Shown in pieces: positions 22,638 through 34,574 of a stretch of DNA of 64,000 nt. Position 1 is the stretch's first letter; each line of letters starts with the position of its first letter. The notes under the pieces were generated by a model that was not told where the DNA came from, did no database searches, and worked only from the letters and a program-made list of their open reading frames with translations. The translations under genes were made by a program, and so were the position numbers. The DNA comes from Stenocarpella maydis (Eukaryota; Ascomycota; Sordariomycetes; Diaporthales; Diaporthaceae). Location of the stretch: positions 161,882-225,881 of the forward strand of contig NQMI01000072.1 in assembly GCA_002270565.1 (NCBI GenBank). The letters run 5' to 3'.

Positions 22638-22882
22638 CTATGGCGTGGGAAGCAGTGCTAGTAGGGCGCACTGTGCCTGATAGTATCTAAATGCCGAGTT
22701 GTAGGCGACGATAGACGCCGGCGCACCAGCTGCAAACACCGTCCCGAACATGAACCCGGCGCCGGTATAGCAGGCAGTCACTACTGCCGCACATCCTGCC
22801 TGGCAGACGCCGTACGCCACCGGCCAGCCACGACAGCGGCGGCAAGCGATAGGGCTGTCAGGGGGGTCTTGGTCGGCTTCAT
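22638..22882 (-). pseudogene. Small secreted cysteine-rich protein, frameshifted
   Basis: The ATG at 22882 opens a signal-peptide-like start (MKPTKTPLTALSLAAAVVAG). The mature part continues in another frame, VAYGVCQAGCAAVVTACYTG, then FGTVFAAGAPASIVAYNSAF, ending in TAG at 22638-22640. The total (245 nt) is one base short of a whole number of codons, and the break sits in GGCCGG right after the signal peptide. One more C would join both halves. The pattern resembles a common family of small fungal proteins with a YGxCQAGC...ACY core, some of which are annotated 'zygote-specific'. Two expected Cys positions read Tyr (AYNSAF, RYYQAQC), consistent with G-to-A change. Function is unknown; it is probably extracellular. 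The leader just upstream looks like a normal fungal 5' UTR. Confidence 0.6.
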
Positions 22883-24147
22883 TGTGATGATCAGAGAGAT
22901 ATTTATTGTGGTATGTAGTGAGTGGTGCTAATGGTGGAGGTTGTGGTATTGTTGAGAGTATGTTTTGTGTTGCTGGTCGTCGAGTTGATTGTCTACGGGC
23001 CCAAGAAAAAAAATTAGCCGGGATTGGTAGAGTTTTATATTCGGCTGAGCTCGAAGTCTTGACTTCAAGTTGTTTCTGGAGGTATGCTAGTGGTGCCTTG
23101 AATCCCTCCGGAACATTGTTGTTCTTTGTGGAAAGCGGCCACATCAAACGTTTGTTTCACAGCAACGCCTCGATCTCAGGGCACCTCTTGGCTTACCACC
23201 GCGTTACGTTCAGTCGGACTGACACTCTCAGGCTCTGTCTGTTTCATCGGTGCCAGTCCAAGCAATATGTCGATCGAAGCTTCGATCTGACATTGTTGCA
23301 GGAGAGTACGTTTCGGGTCCGGAACTTGCATGACTCCATGAACTCCAAGCGAGAAGCACATATCCTCGCGGCTCAAGACAAATATTGCAAGGCCTATATC
23401 AATAAACATTCCGACGCGCTCGAATCCGCAGGAGAGAGGTATGGCCTAAGGAACTCACTTAGGGAGCGCATGCATGCCTGCCGTCCCAAAGCTGAAAATT
23501 CTGTGGCTGTTTGTGGGACCTTGGGACCTGACACTGCCCGATGTTTCCGGGCATATGGATAGGAAGGCTGGATGTCAGTGTGTCCCGCTCATCTGTTACT
23601 ATTGCAGTCCCTGTTCTGCTTAGTGGTTCCGGGATGCCCCCTTGTCCGTCTCCGGAGCAAATGCTCTCTGGCGTTGGTAGACTTGGTTGGAACATGGCAG
23701 CTACCAGAACGGCGCGTAGGATAATTGTTAATTTTAATCACGGGGTACATGAGCGGCACACTATACCTGGGGTTGAATTGAGGACCGTGGACAGTCAAAA
23801 ACCAATGTTTTAACTAGATTCCCAGGTCGACTTAATACGAAAGGATACCTAAATTTACTACCCAAACCCAGAGTTGTCGGTCACCAACATCGCCAACCCT
23901 TTGCCCTTATTTCCAAGCCGGGATTTTGCTTTATTCCATGTAATCACGGCTGGTTATTTTTTATTTTTAATTTTTTTTGGAACTACGTCCTTTCTAGGTA
24001 TCTTGTGCGTATTCATCCGATATATTGCCCCTCTATCCATCTTCAATGTCAGCCTAGCCTACCCTTCCATCCCTTCTAGCTCGCTACGAGCAAATAGTCA
24101 CTCTCTACCCTCCAAGCTCGATGTATTAAAGGCGCAGCACCTCCCCA
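22883..24147. other. Spacer between the two small secreted-protein relics
   Basis: A 218-codon plus-strand frame (22906-23562) is open here but has no recognisable domain, and it starts in the leader of the minus-strand relic. I see no supported gene. T-rich runs occur near 23955-23980. Confidence 0.35.
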
Positions 24148-24385
24148 TCACTGTAGATTTTCTTGGGAGTTACGTGCGGGGAAGGCACAATGGGCCAGGC
24201 AGCGAGCAAGTACCCAAGCGCAGAACTCAACAGAGGCAGGCATCCCTGCACACATGTGGCAAGCTGTAGTAAACTCCATGCATCCCGCCTGGCAAAGGAT
24301 ATAGCTGGTTGTGTTGTCCGTGACTCGGAAAATGGCAGCAAGTAAGAGGGCCCTGATGGCAGTTTTGGTGTAGTTAAGTACCACA
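24148..24385 (-). pseudogene. Second copy of the small cysteine-rich family, degenerate
   Basis: The minus frame reads TKTAIRALLLAAI, then NTTSYILCQAGCMEFTTACH and, after a variable stretch, CAWVLARCLAHCAF, ending at 24148. The YxxCQAGC...TAC core and the spacing from the hydrophobic leader match the copy at 22638-22882. The leader DNA is also alike: GATCATCACMATG occurs in both. The ATG here is in a different frame from the core, so the start is lost or shifted. The two copies lie in the same orientation 1.3 kb apart, which suggests tandem duplication and decay. Confidence 0.45.
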
Positions 24386-24462
24386 TGGTGATGATCCTTG
24401 GCGTAGAGGTAACTTAAACAGGCTGCAGTCAGGCAGTGTATTTTATCTCGTCTGAGGGACAT

Positions 24463-25227
24463 TGAATGCTTTATGGGTGCATTGATGGCTGAGGCGAGGA
24501 GAGGTCTACGGTACCTTATGCCTGGTTGAACAGGCCGTGCTCACTATTCCATTGTAGTACTGATACGATCTCACCGTCCGTCGCGATTGCAGCTCACATG
24601 CTGTCAAAGCCTGCTCAAGTGCTGTGTTGCATGTCTCGTCTGGCCAGTGCAAACTACTCCGTAGTCACGACCAACTAATGGGCGGCTTGCAGACTACCTT
24701 TACGGGTGCCATGTAACTAAGTAGTTAACTGAAACGAAGGTCTCAGCAACGCGATGCCAGGCAAAGGATTCAGTCGCAATCGCATTCTGAAATCTATAAT
24801 GCTGTGTTGGAGTTGACGGTGTGCTCAGTTGCTTCATTTACTTAAGTACTTCTCTAGGGCAGCCCACATGAAATGAAGTCATTGAGACACTGTAATAAAC
24901 TCAATACAGATGACAGTAGGTTCAGAATACGATAGTCTGTCACTTGAGAATTATTTCCCAATTTGTTTCCGGGCCCAACGCAGGACGGCTTTCCACGGTA
25001 AAAGGGTTAGGGTTGAAGGGGGCCGCCTTTGCGGCTCAACATTGAAGGCTTAACATTGACCGTTAACGTTCTATCTTGTTGTGCAACAATAAAAGGGCTC
25101 TGTTGGCAAACCATTCCCGGAGCAACCGGCCATCAAGTTAGTCAGAGTTGGCAGCACCAGGCGAATCCTGCCCTCTCTCATCTTAGCAGCGATTTTTTGG
25201 CCATATGTTCACCTGCTGCCGCCCGCC
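24463..25227. other. Intergenic, upstream of CHL1
   Basis: No coding sequence seen. The final 200 bp is the expected promoter and leader of the helicase gene. Confidence 0.45.
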
Positions 25228-28039
25228 ATGGCAGGCTCAGATGAGGCCCAGCCAGCCGAGGTCTACCAGGATCCAAACAATTTTCACCACCCGTATTCCC
25301 CGTATCATGTCCAACTTGAGTTCATGAAGGCAGCATATGATGTCATCGACCGCGGTGATGGCCGAGTGGGGATTCTTGAAAGCCCAACTGGCACGGGGAA
25401 ATCCTTGTCGCTCATATGCGCGTCCATGACTTGGCTGAGGGACTTCAAGAGACGCGCCTTCGAGGCGTCAACACAGATCGACCCGAAAGAGGCCGAAGGG
25501 GAACCAGACTGGATCATTGAGCAGATGCTGCAACGCAAGAGAAACGAACTCGTGACGAAGTGGGAGGAGCGTGAGGCACGGCTCGAAGCCATCCGCCAGA
25601 AGGAGAAGGTTGCTGAAGAACGTGGAAGCAAGCGGCGCCGCATCGACAGGTCAGACGGGCCTGTGAGGTCAAAGGCCGAAGACGAAGAAGAGGCCGAATT
25701 TCTGATTGATGATTGGGAAGAGGATGATGGTGGTGGTGGTGCCGCTCGGGGCTCGAACGACAAAGATGCCCTGGATGGGCTCAGCAAGGAGACGAAGGCA
25801 CTGCTGCAAAAGATTGGAATGGGGGAAGCACAGAAGACTAGCGCTGACGATGATGAAGCCCCTGAGGAGGAAGTCAAGGTGAGGATCTGCCCGGATTATA
25901 AAATGACGTCCTTTGTTAACCGTCTCTTCAGATTTACTACACATCTCGGACTCATTCTCAACTGACGCAGTTCATCTCCGAATTGCGCCGTCCCACTTTT
26001 CCCACTGCGCTCCCCAAGCGCCTGAAGAACCAGCGCCCTGATGAAGCGTTGCCAGAACACGAGCCTGTGAAACAGGTTCCTCTCTCATCCCGACAGAAGC
26101 TTTGTATCAATCCGGCTGTGTCCAAACTCGGGTCTGTGGTCGCCATCAACGACAGATGCAGCGAGTTACAGAAGCCCAAGTCAAGGGACAAATGCCCATA
26201 CCTCCCGAATTCTGACAACCTTGCCCAAACACACCAGTTCCGTGACGCCGCTCTGGCCACGCTTCCTGACATTGAGGATCTCCATGCGCTGGGAAAATCT
26301 CATCAAGTGTGTCCCTACTACGCATCCCGGTCGGCAATACCTACAGCAGAAGTCGTTACCTTACCCTACCCGCTGCTGCTGCAGGAGAGTGCCCGTGATT
26401 CTCTGGGTATAAAACTGGAAGGAAACATTGTGATAATTGATGAGGCACATAACATCATGGACGCCGTTGCAAATGTGCATGCTGCAGAAATAAACCTGAG
26501 CGAGCTGCGGCGGTCGCGGAAGCTGCTGGGCGTCTATTTCAAGAGGTTTGGGAAGAAGCTCAAGGGCGGAAACAGGATCATGGTGGCTCAGGTTGTGAAG
26601 GTTATCGACGGGCTGAGCGAGTGGTCGACCACGGCATTATCTTCCAAGGTGAGTTCATCACCCAGCCTAGCCTGCTTGGATCTTTCTCGACTGATTCTTG
26701 TCATCAGAGTGAGCATGGAATTGTTGATCCCAATTCCCTTCTTAAGACCAAGGGAATCGATCAGATCAACATGTTCAAGCTCATCAAGTACATACAAGAA
26801 TCCAAGCTCGCCTTCAAGATTGAGAGCTATGCGGCCCACATTGAAGAAACAGGAGGCCCCGAGGCCACGGCCAAAGCGGCGCACTCCAGCCCTGTGCTCC
26901 ACGCTCTTCTTGCTTTCCTCGTAGCTCTCACAAATCCTGCTGATGAGGGCCGCCTATTCTATGAGAGAACTGCAACCCCTCCAGACCTCAAGCTTTCATA
27001 TCTGCTGCTGTCACCCACGCACGCCTTCTCGTCTATTGCATCGTCCGCCCGAGCCATCATCCTCGCCGGTGGGACAATGTCACCGTTCGACGACTACAAA
27101 ACACATCTTTTCCCCCATCTGGCCCCCGAGAAAATCACCACCCTAAGCTGCGGCCACGTAATACCCGACTCAAACCTTTGCGTCTGGACGTTGGCATCTA
27201 CACGGCCCAGACAGACGGTGCATGGGGCAGCAGGGGCTGACGCAGCAGGCGGTCTGTTCGAGTTCAGCTTTCAAAAGCGGAGCGACAAGGACACAGTCGC
27301 GAGACTTGGACAGGCGTTGGTGAACATCTGCTCCGTCGTACCAGACGGCGTGGTCGTCTTCTTCCCCAGTTATGGTTACCTGGACGAGGTGATCGGAGCT
27401 TGGAAAGCTCCACCAGGGGCTACTGGTGGCAAGACCTTGTGGGAAAGGCTTCAAGACAGGAAGGTCGTTTTCAGGGAGATCAAGGGCGGATCAAGCGAGG
27501 AAGTGCTGGCAGGATACAGCGAGGCAATACTGGGAGCCGATCAGCCCGCGGACCGCACCCAGACCAGGGGGGCTCTGCTGTTGAGCGTTGTGGGCGGCAA
27601 GATGTCCGAGGGCATCAACTTCTCCGACCGCCTGGGCCGCTGCGTCGTCATAGTAGGCCTCCCATACCCTAACATCAACAGCCCCGAGTGGAAGGCACGG
27701 ATCGAGTATCTCGAATCGTCCACTGCCTCCCGGCTGGCTGGGGCCTCGCCGCCGAAACCAAAAGCCCAGGCGGCGCAGGAGGCCAAGCAGGTCGCCCGGG
27801 ACTTTTACGAGAACGCGTGTCTCCGCGCCGTCAACCAGAGCATCGGGCGGGCGATACGGCACAAGGGTGACTACGCGGCCATAGTGCTCGTCGACCGCCG
27901 CTTCGAGACGCAGAGGATACGCAGCAAGCTGCCCGGGTGGATCCGAGGACGGCTGGTGGCCGGTGCAGAGACCCAAGGCTTGCAAGGGTTGATGGGCCGC
28001 TTGAATATGTTCTTCAAGGATAAAAGGGGCATTAAATAG
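25228..28039 (+). CDS. CHL1: CHL1/DDX11-type Fe-S DNA helicase
   Basis: An XPD-family 5'-3' DNA helicase needed for sister-chromatid cohesion and genome stability, acting in the nucleus. Three exons: 25228-25878, 25932-26648 and 26708-28039, with introns of 53 and 59 nt, giving 899 residues. Motifs in order: Q-like [11 protein letters not shown] (~24-33), Walker A SPTGTGKS (~52-59), [11 protein letters not shown] (Ia, across the first splice junction), four Fe-S-cluster Cys (KLCINP, DRCSEL, DKCPYL, HQVCPYY), IIDEAHNI (DEAH box), [34 protein letters not shown] (V) and [15 protein letters not shown] (VI). The insert between Walker A and Ia is long and acidic, as in CHL1 orthologues. The start follows a GCCGCCATGG-like context. 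All essential helicase and Fe-S residues seem present. Confidence 0.94.
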
Positions 28040-28291
28040 CCCGATGTGTTTCGTTTGGTGGTGTCCCTGTGGGCCATACCACCTACCTAGGTGTGAAGAC
28101 CTCGATGATAAAATGTTTCAATGTTTTGACACTAAATTGCGAGGGGAATGGACCTTGCAAAAGCCACAGCAAATATTTGGAAATATCTCCCATTCGAGGA
28201 TTGACTGTACTGAGTATTAAGCCTGATGCTGACTGGCCTCATTTGAATGCTGCGTTTAAAACATTAGTTTCTCTGACTATTTTGTTTGTTT

Positions 28292-29853
28292 CTACACAGG
28301 ACTTCCAGGTACCCTCCTGTCAAGATGGTCATCGTCCTTGGAGCTCACAATCCTCAATATGGCCTCAAATCCAGGGACTGGGCTTCTGGGAGGGGGGTGC
28401 CACAAAAGTCTCAGGCAATCCCTGACATTGACGGCATGTGGCTTCCAGCGCATGTGCTCACCAGTTGCGTAGCTATGCGTCCGTGTCAGGGCGTGCTCAA
28501 AGGAATCTGGCCCCTGGTACGTCGCCAGTTCCGTCTCTGCTTGCCTAGTGTCATGCCTGTTCTCTCGTGTGGCCCTGGTTTTTGCAGTCGTCGCAGTCGT
28601 CGCAGGCGTCGCAGTCCTCCCAGTCCGAGCACCCGACGATGAAGGTATGGACGTGATCTTTCGGAGCCATTCTATGTGGACCCAGCCAGGGAAGCTTTCA
28701 GACTCTTGCCGGCCCCGGTTAGGCCTTGGGGGAAACAGCCGACGGTAGACCTTTTGTAGAACAGGTCTGACAAGGGGCAGGCTGACTGAGAGGTGTCAGG
28801 GACAAGCCGCGCTCATGAGGTCACGATTCATCGGCAAATCGACTCACTTGCAACGATAGCCATGTTGATCTCGATCTGGCCCCAGAGTGCCGGGGGCGCC
28901 GTGTTGCTTGGGGTGAGGAACAGTATTATTGTCGCGTATCTTGTATACAAAGGGCCGAAACGACGTTAAAGCTTCCCACTTACTATAGTACCTCCATCGA
29001 GCCATCTGTGTGCAGGAATGCGTACAATTGTGTTAGGTTAACAATAGAGACTACGCAGACGAATGCCCCGGATGCAAAGATGGCCAGCACCGCCAACTTC
29101 TGGGCGGGGGTCCTGAACGTGATTTGTTGTATTTGGAAGATTGGCAGGCTGAAGATGGCGACGTCCAAGAAGGCGTGGACGACGACGGTGCCGAACTCGA
29201 ATTCGGCGTCGTCGATGGAGCACACGGCATCAGGGTACTTGGCCCTGCCTTCCCAGAATGCCTGTATTGGATAGCAGTGAAACAGACCCAAGAAGGTCCG
29301 GCACAGGAGCCATATCACCGTGGCGAAAGAGAGTGCGATGATGGGCACGCGGATCCTAAAGAGGCTGAAGAACCTCCAGTACAGCGCCAGGATCGAGAGC
29401 TTGGAGAAACCGAGCGAGTAGGCGTAGGTGAACTCGAGAATATAAAGGTAGAGGAGGCTATCTCGGATGATAGTAGTGGCTGGGAGTGGGACGTCAACGA
29501 GGAGTTTCCCCAGGCCGTAGTTTGTCCCTGTAAGTGATGATAGTCAGTCGCAATCTTCCTTCCAGTGCTTCCCTCGTCACAAACCGACGGACAGCTGAAC
29601 ATGATTCCGGAACAGACTGCGGCGAAGGCCTGTTTCTGCATGTCAGCGCCGATGAATTGCAACATTCCTGGTCGAACTGCGGTCCGTGTGCGACTGGTGA
29701 ACTGACGTATGCTACGATGCAGAAGTAATCATCGATGCCAAGCCGGACGCGAGTTTGGTGACGGGCAAACAAGCGCAGGGCCAGCGCGGCGGTGGCGGCA
29801 AAGAGAGTGACCGAGACTCCGACATAACAGCCGTGTTGTCGAGACAGCTCCAT
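28292..29853 (-). CDS. Rhodopsin-fold seven-helix membrane protein (PTH11/SAT17-like)
   Basis: A fungal integral membrane protein of the rhodopsin-domain family; some members act as receptor-like sensors. The likely structure has five exons: 29853-29707, 29635-29581, 29527-28984, 28906-28848 and 28785-28292, with introns of 53-77 nt, giving 432 residues. Diagnostic pieces are LRLFARHQTRVRLGIDDYFCIVA (helices 1-2), YGLGKLL, EFTYAYSLGFSKLSILALYWRFF, LFHCYPIQAFWE, FGTVVVHAFLDVAIFSLPIF and PALWGQIEINMAIVAISLPLVRPV. The stop at 28983 is bypassed by a strong GTAAGT donor; after splicing, family sequence continues in frame (VLYNTAPPALWG). Exon 2 donors are weak, so that junction is the least certain. 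The cytoplasmic tail has a TATPATTATTAKT low-complexity stretch. The ligand is unknown. Confidence 0.75.
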
Positions 29854-30949
29854 GGCTTCCAGGCGTGCCAGATTCCCTCGTTTTCAGTCCGACGTGCCCA
29901 TGGCGATGTCAACAAGGTTGAGAGAAAGGCTTGACGCCGACTGCGCGACGGGGCGCCCGGCGATGAGGAGAAGGTTATTATTTGAGTGGAATGCCACCTG
30001 GTGTAGGTGGCGGGTATTATTAGCCCTCTCGGCCCTCAGCCGACTCGCACAAGGTTTCACTCTAGTGCCATTGAAGGCTGGGTGTTACAATGGCACACAC
30101 CCCCTCCCCCAAGGGTATACAGGTTTCAGACGTAATCCCTCTGCACCATTACATTAGTCTCGACCCATTATAACCTCACACCTCTTTTAACAATATCTAT
30201 ATCAATAATGTCTGCAGAACCAGATTTGTAAATCTCTCAAAAAGGTTCACCGCCATCTCCAACACTGCCAGCTAGTGCCATCACAGCTAATTACCAATAG
30301 GCTATCACCCCTGGCAATCTCGACAGCTCTCCCAGCTCTCCCAGCTACTCTATTAATTACTTAAGTAGTGGCTATCCCTAGTGACATCAAATTCTATGGG
30401 AATTGCTAATGAATGAATAATCCACATGGTAGCAAACCGTTGTGGCGGTCGAAGTTCTCGATTTAAAGTTTCAAACTGCGGGGGAGGTCCAGTGCAGTCA
30501 ATTTAAGCTCTCAGCTCTGACGTGTGCGAGTTAAGTTTTCTGAGCCGGACGTTCGGGTCGCCTCTGCTGTTTGCGCGCGATTGCACACGAACCATGCAAC
30601 GTTATAAAGTTTATTCCCCCCCCTCCCGTTGCACCGCGGACCACCCGCCGGCTGCCGCGGAATAACGGTTTTGCTATGCTATTCGTCCAGAATAGGCTAT
30701 CAACGGAATCTTGACACACCACACGCCCAGACGGTTAGCAAAAGTTCTCAGCCTCTGAGAACCCGGAGGGCTCAGGGGAGCTGGGAAGGTAGCCCTGCAT
30801 TCACGGGAGCCCTTCCTCTGGGCACGTGGACGCCTTCTAGGCATATGGAGGGCCGGGCTTCCTCTGGCTACGTGGAGGGCCCTACTGGGTGGCGTGGAGG
30901 GGGTTTGCCGGAGGAGCGAGCAGAGCAAGTTGACGAGGGCGAAACCCCA
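29854..30949. other. Transition from gene-bearing DNA to the transposon block
   Basis: No gene supported. Composition is mixed. A C run near 30617-30624 and a GC-rich patch (30630-30960) precede the first copy of the border repeat. Confidence 0.4.
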
Positions 30950-30954
30950 CCACG

Positions 30955-31110
30955 CCTATATAAGCCGTAATACTTAGACGAATAGCTCCCAAGGCCCCGG
31001 CGGGGGCTTTCCACCTGGTATACGACTGTGTGGAGGGACCGCCGCAGCTCCTTTTTCTTTTCTTCAAAGGGAATTGCGGCCGGATTAAAAACGAAATCAA
31101 CCAGCTACAC
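30955..31110 (+). repeat. Border repeat, copy 1
   Basis: A TATATAA box at 30957-30963 is followed by GAGGGACCGCCGCAGCTCC (near 31033-31051), a T/C-rich stretch and GATTAAAAACGAAATCAACC (near 31083-31102). Related copies occur at about 43100-43180 and 60697-60810 in the same orientation. It may be part of an LTR or other element terminus. Confidence 0.6.
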
Positions 31111-32023
31111 GCGTGAGTCTCTATGCGTGCTGCTGTAACAAGTGAAATCTCACCATGCAGGCGTTCGCATTAAAGACATTCACTCAGAATATGTGGCAGA
31201 CGCATGGGGGACCATTGCTTAGCCAGCCACTGATTAGATAGACAGTTGATTAGTTAGCCGTGGGCACCTAATTTAAAATTACTTGGTAGCCCACTATAGA
31301 TAGAAAGAATCAACCGCGATACTACCATTTAACTGCACCCTAAGGTGACTCCCACAGAATACATTGAATAATAATCTTCTAGCTGCTCGAGCTACTTTAA
31401 TCTGGACCTTCCCGGCTGCTCAATAGTGAATTGTCTCTTGTCTTCCTGCAGTTAACATATGCTTACCTAGCCTTTTCGATTTTCCCACATAGCTTTTACA
31501 TTTTGCTGACCTAATATATGGTTATCCTTTCCCCAGCCCAGAGCTATGAACTATGCCACCTAGATCGACTACCTTTCTGTTCACGATCTTGAAATGCTGC
31601 AATCTTCTGCGCGAAGGTATACTATCTGACCCCCACTAGTGGAACACCCCTACCAGAGGAATAAGGAGCCACATACAAACTGCCCAAACTCACAATGCAT
31701 ATAAAATACTCAATACTTAGTATTAAGAGTTAATTTATATAGCAAATTAAAGCTTAAAAGATAATTAATCCATATATCTAGCCAGCTACTTAATTGCATA
31801 CTCAAATCTCATAACAATTAGTACTAAAATATCCTCCTTATCCTTATTACCTAATCCTTTATTACTAAAGCCTTTAAATATTTCTTTATTAATAGGTATA
31901 TCATCTAAAGCCTAAAACTCCTCTTTAAGGTCTTTAATAAACCCTCCTTAGCTTAATATCTTATAAATACGTATAAATTTTTTATTAGGGCTGGAAATAA
32001 CATGGTATTTCTCTATACCCCTC
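31111..32023. other. AT-rich transposon debris
   Basis: Strongly AT-rich DNA full of TTAATTA and TAATAA words and stop codons in every frame. No protein family could be read through. It is likely RIP-mutated repeat remnants. Confidence 0.5.
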
Positions 32024-32286
32024 TGTTATGAACCCGCGTCCATCGGCTAATGACTACCGCAGAAGACAACCCCCGCAGGCCACGGGTCAGCTCCCGAAGC
32101 ATTACCCCACCTAATCCAAGGAGTAAGCCACCCCACTCGGGTTAGGGTCAGGAACCCACCAGAATTAATGAGATCTATATTAACTCCATCAAACAACACC
32201 TAATCAACAGAATCACTATTAATCCTATGAAGCTACTAAAGAGTTGAAATATATATATAGATATGGTTATTACTAATAGTAAATAG
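32024..32286 (+). repeat. Partial LTR of the TGTTATGAACC family, plus orientation
   Basis: It begins TGTTATGAACC and follows the complete LTRs at 34082-34526 and 62098-62541 (minus) for about 260 bp, including a GGGTTAGGGTCAGGAACCCA block. It breaks off near TTACTAATAGTAAATAG, where an inverted LTR end starts. Confidence 0.75.
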
Positions 32287-32520
32287 TGTAATGATCAGAG
32301 GGTTTCCGAGTACTTTTAGACCTGAAAGATCAAGGGTTTATATTCAGAATATGTTATTAGGCGGTTATTGAGCAATATTATTGACTAATAATAATCACTA
32401 GCTATAAGGCTATCTAATGCTGGGATTGAATACTTAGATTGACGACTAAAGAGTCTATTCTATAAAAGCTATCTAATATGGTAATAATTATATCCTTATA
32501 TATTCTAACTCTTCATCCGT
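32287..32520 (-). repeat. Partial LTR of the same family, inverted
   Basis: It starts TGTAATGATCAGAGGGTTT, the reverse complement of the LTR 3' end, and runs to about CTAACTCTTCATCC. Together with 32024-32286 it forms an LTR front half joined to an inverted LTR back half. Confidence 0.75.
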
Positions 32521-32569
32521 TATTAACAGTATTGTTAAACGGAACCGCTCAGCAGGGCGTTGGCACTTC

Positions 32570-32665
32570 CTGCAAGGAGTTACCCTAGACTTCTTGTAAG
32601 GAGTTACCCTAGACTTCTTGTAAGGAGTTACCCTAGACTTTCTAGCAAGGAGTTACCCTAGACTT
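32570..32665 (+). repeat. Short tandem repeat, four units
   Basis: Four copies of a 22-24-bp unit built on AAGGAGTTACCCTAGACTT. Two are identical with the tail CTTGT; the outer ones differ by a few bases. It lies between LTR debris and the left arm of the inverted repeat. Confidence 0.9.
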
Positions 32666-32898
32666 GCGAGTCAGGCGATTTTCGCTAAGTACGCCCAGTG
32701 CGTGCGCGACGCAAGATGAGTTTGGTGGCCGTGAGTCGATTATTTTGGCCTGCATTTGCACCTTAATTCAGACCTCTGCATTACCCTTATTTCTTACCCA
32801 AAAAGTATATAACTTGATGCATTAGATAGCTTGATTTCTGAAGTTTGTATGTACTTAATTTGGGCATTGCCAGGGCTATGGTTGGCTGGTGGCTTGGA

Positions 32899-34526
32899 AC
32901 CAAAGATGGTGTGTTGGAAGGGCGAATTCTCCGGCATTTGCAAATTTGCACCAGAGCCTACCGCAGCGTGCCCAGGGGTGAGACGACGTCGGAGGGTATA
33001 TAAGGAGGGCTTACAGAAGCCCAACTTAATTCAATACAAAGTTGTCCAGACCACTGTCAATTGTCCGAATTCGCCTCAGGGCACCACACTGCGACCCTGC
33101 CGAAACACACGCTGAACTGAATGCTATTTTATAGCACATATTCATCAGAACTAGTTATACCTATAAACCACCTAAATAGATACTAGTATCCATATCTTAT
33201 GCTCTAACGATTGCTAGTTGCAAGAACGTAAGATCAGAACAATATAGTATAATTAGTAGACCAGGAAGCAGCTAGAAACTAAAATCAGTCAGATAACATT
33301 AATATAAATTTCATTCCCAGTAATAAAATCAGGCACTAAATAAGCTACTCATAGGCATACCCCCTTTATTACTAGTACCTACAAATTCAGACTAACTGGT
33401 ACCATTACCCACTAAGGAACTCTAATTAAAAATACTAACTTTACCCTTAGAATGTAGCCAAGCCTCTTATACTAATATATTACTAGCCCCTTTAGTAGAA
33501 CCCTATTAAATAACCCTAGTAGATTACTTAGTAATTTGCTTTTACTTAGTCTTAGCCTCCTACTTTTCCATATACTCTAACTCCTCTATATTATTAATGC
33601 TCTAATAAACCGTATGCATTCTTTTCTTATACTACATTCGCTTCTATTTGTAAAGGCGCAGGATCCTTACATTTAGCTACTGGGCTTCCTCCTCTATAGC
33701 TTTTAGCTCCTCCTTTAACTAATAGTATGCTAGAGTAACCTTATTTAGCTAGTTAGGAGTAAGACCTTAAATATTGCAATTAGATAAGTTAAGATAGATA
33801 TAAGTTCAGTAGCAAGTGGACTCTAAATCTACAACCTTATAGTCCTTAGCTAGGTTATATTCTTTATAGTAGGAATAAGGCATAGGGATAATGTTGCCTT
33901 TTAAGGCAATAGTGAAAAGAAGAGCGGCCTTATACTTAATAATAGAAAAAGACTTTATGGGATAAGACTTAATAACCTTATCTAATATAATGAATTAGAA
34001 AGGCATAAATGAAAATACAGATAAACCCAGAAATACTTATAGGAATACTTTTAAGGGTAAAAGGAGTAAGGAGGGAGATAGTATTATAAACCTATAACCA
34101 TCGGTTGCTAATTACTGCAGAAGATAATCCTGTAGGCTAGGGGCTAGCTCCTGAAAAGATCGTCCCACCTAATCCAATTAGTAACGCTACCCTATCATGG
34201 TTAGGGTTAGGAACCCACTAGAATTAATGGGATCTATACTAACTTCATTAAGCAATACCTAGTCAATAGACTCACTATTAATCTTATTAAGCTACTAAAA
34301 AGTCAGAATATATATATAAATATAGTTATTACTATAGTAGATAACTTTTATAGGACAGACTCTTTAGTTGTTAATCTAAGTATTTAATCCCAGTATTGGA
34401 TAGCCTTATAGCTAGTAATTACTATTAGTCAATAATATTGCTTAATAACTGCCTAATAATGTATTCTGAATATAAACCCTTAATCTCACCGGTTTGAAAG
34501 GACTTAAAAACCCTCTGATCATTACA
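32899..34526 (+). mobile_element. Left arm: LTR-like segment plus 3' end of a Ty3/gypsy element
   Basis: The arm starts with a promoter-like unit (GGGTATATAAGGAGGGC near 32994-33010, with a GGGCTT...AAGCCC stem) and continues through element-internal sequence. A polypurine tract (AAGGAGGGAGATAG, 34068-34081) leads into an LTR at 34082-34526. The whole segment recurs in reverse complement at 62098-64000. The internal part also matches the 3' region of the complete element to its right (40960-41709), so both belong to related families. No open frame survives. Confidence 0.8.
34082..34526 (+). repeat. LTR, TGTTATGAACC family (RIP-mutated copy)
   Basis: About 445 bp, starting TATTATAAACC (TGTTATGAACC in less mutated copies) and ending GATCATTACA. 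Length and ends match the inverted LTR at 62098-62541. It is preceded directly by a polypurine tract. Confidence 0.85.
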
Positions 34527-34574
34527 AGTAGCTAGCTAGATAACTAAGAGTAAGCTTAGTTGTTAGGTACCTTT

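Noticed and set aside
22906..23562. 218-codon plus frame
   Set aside because: No recognisable family; it begins inside the leader of the minus-strand small secreted-protein relic.
32570..32665. CRISPR-like array
   Set aside because: The units are directly adjacent with no unique spacers, and the genome is a fungus.
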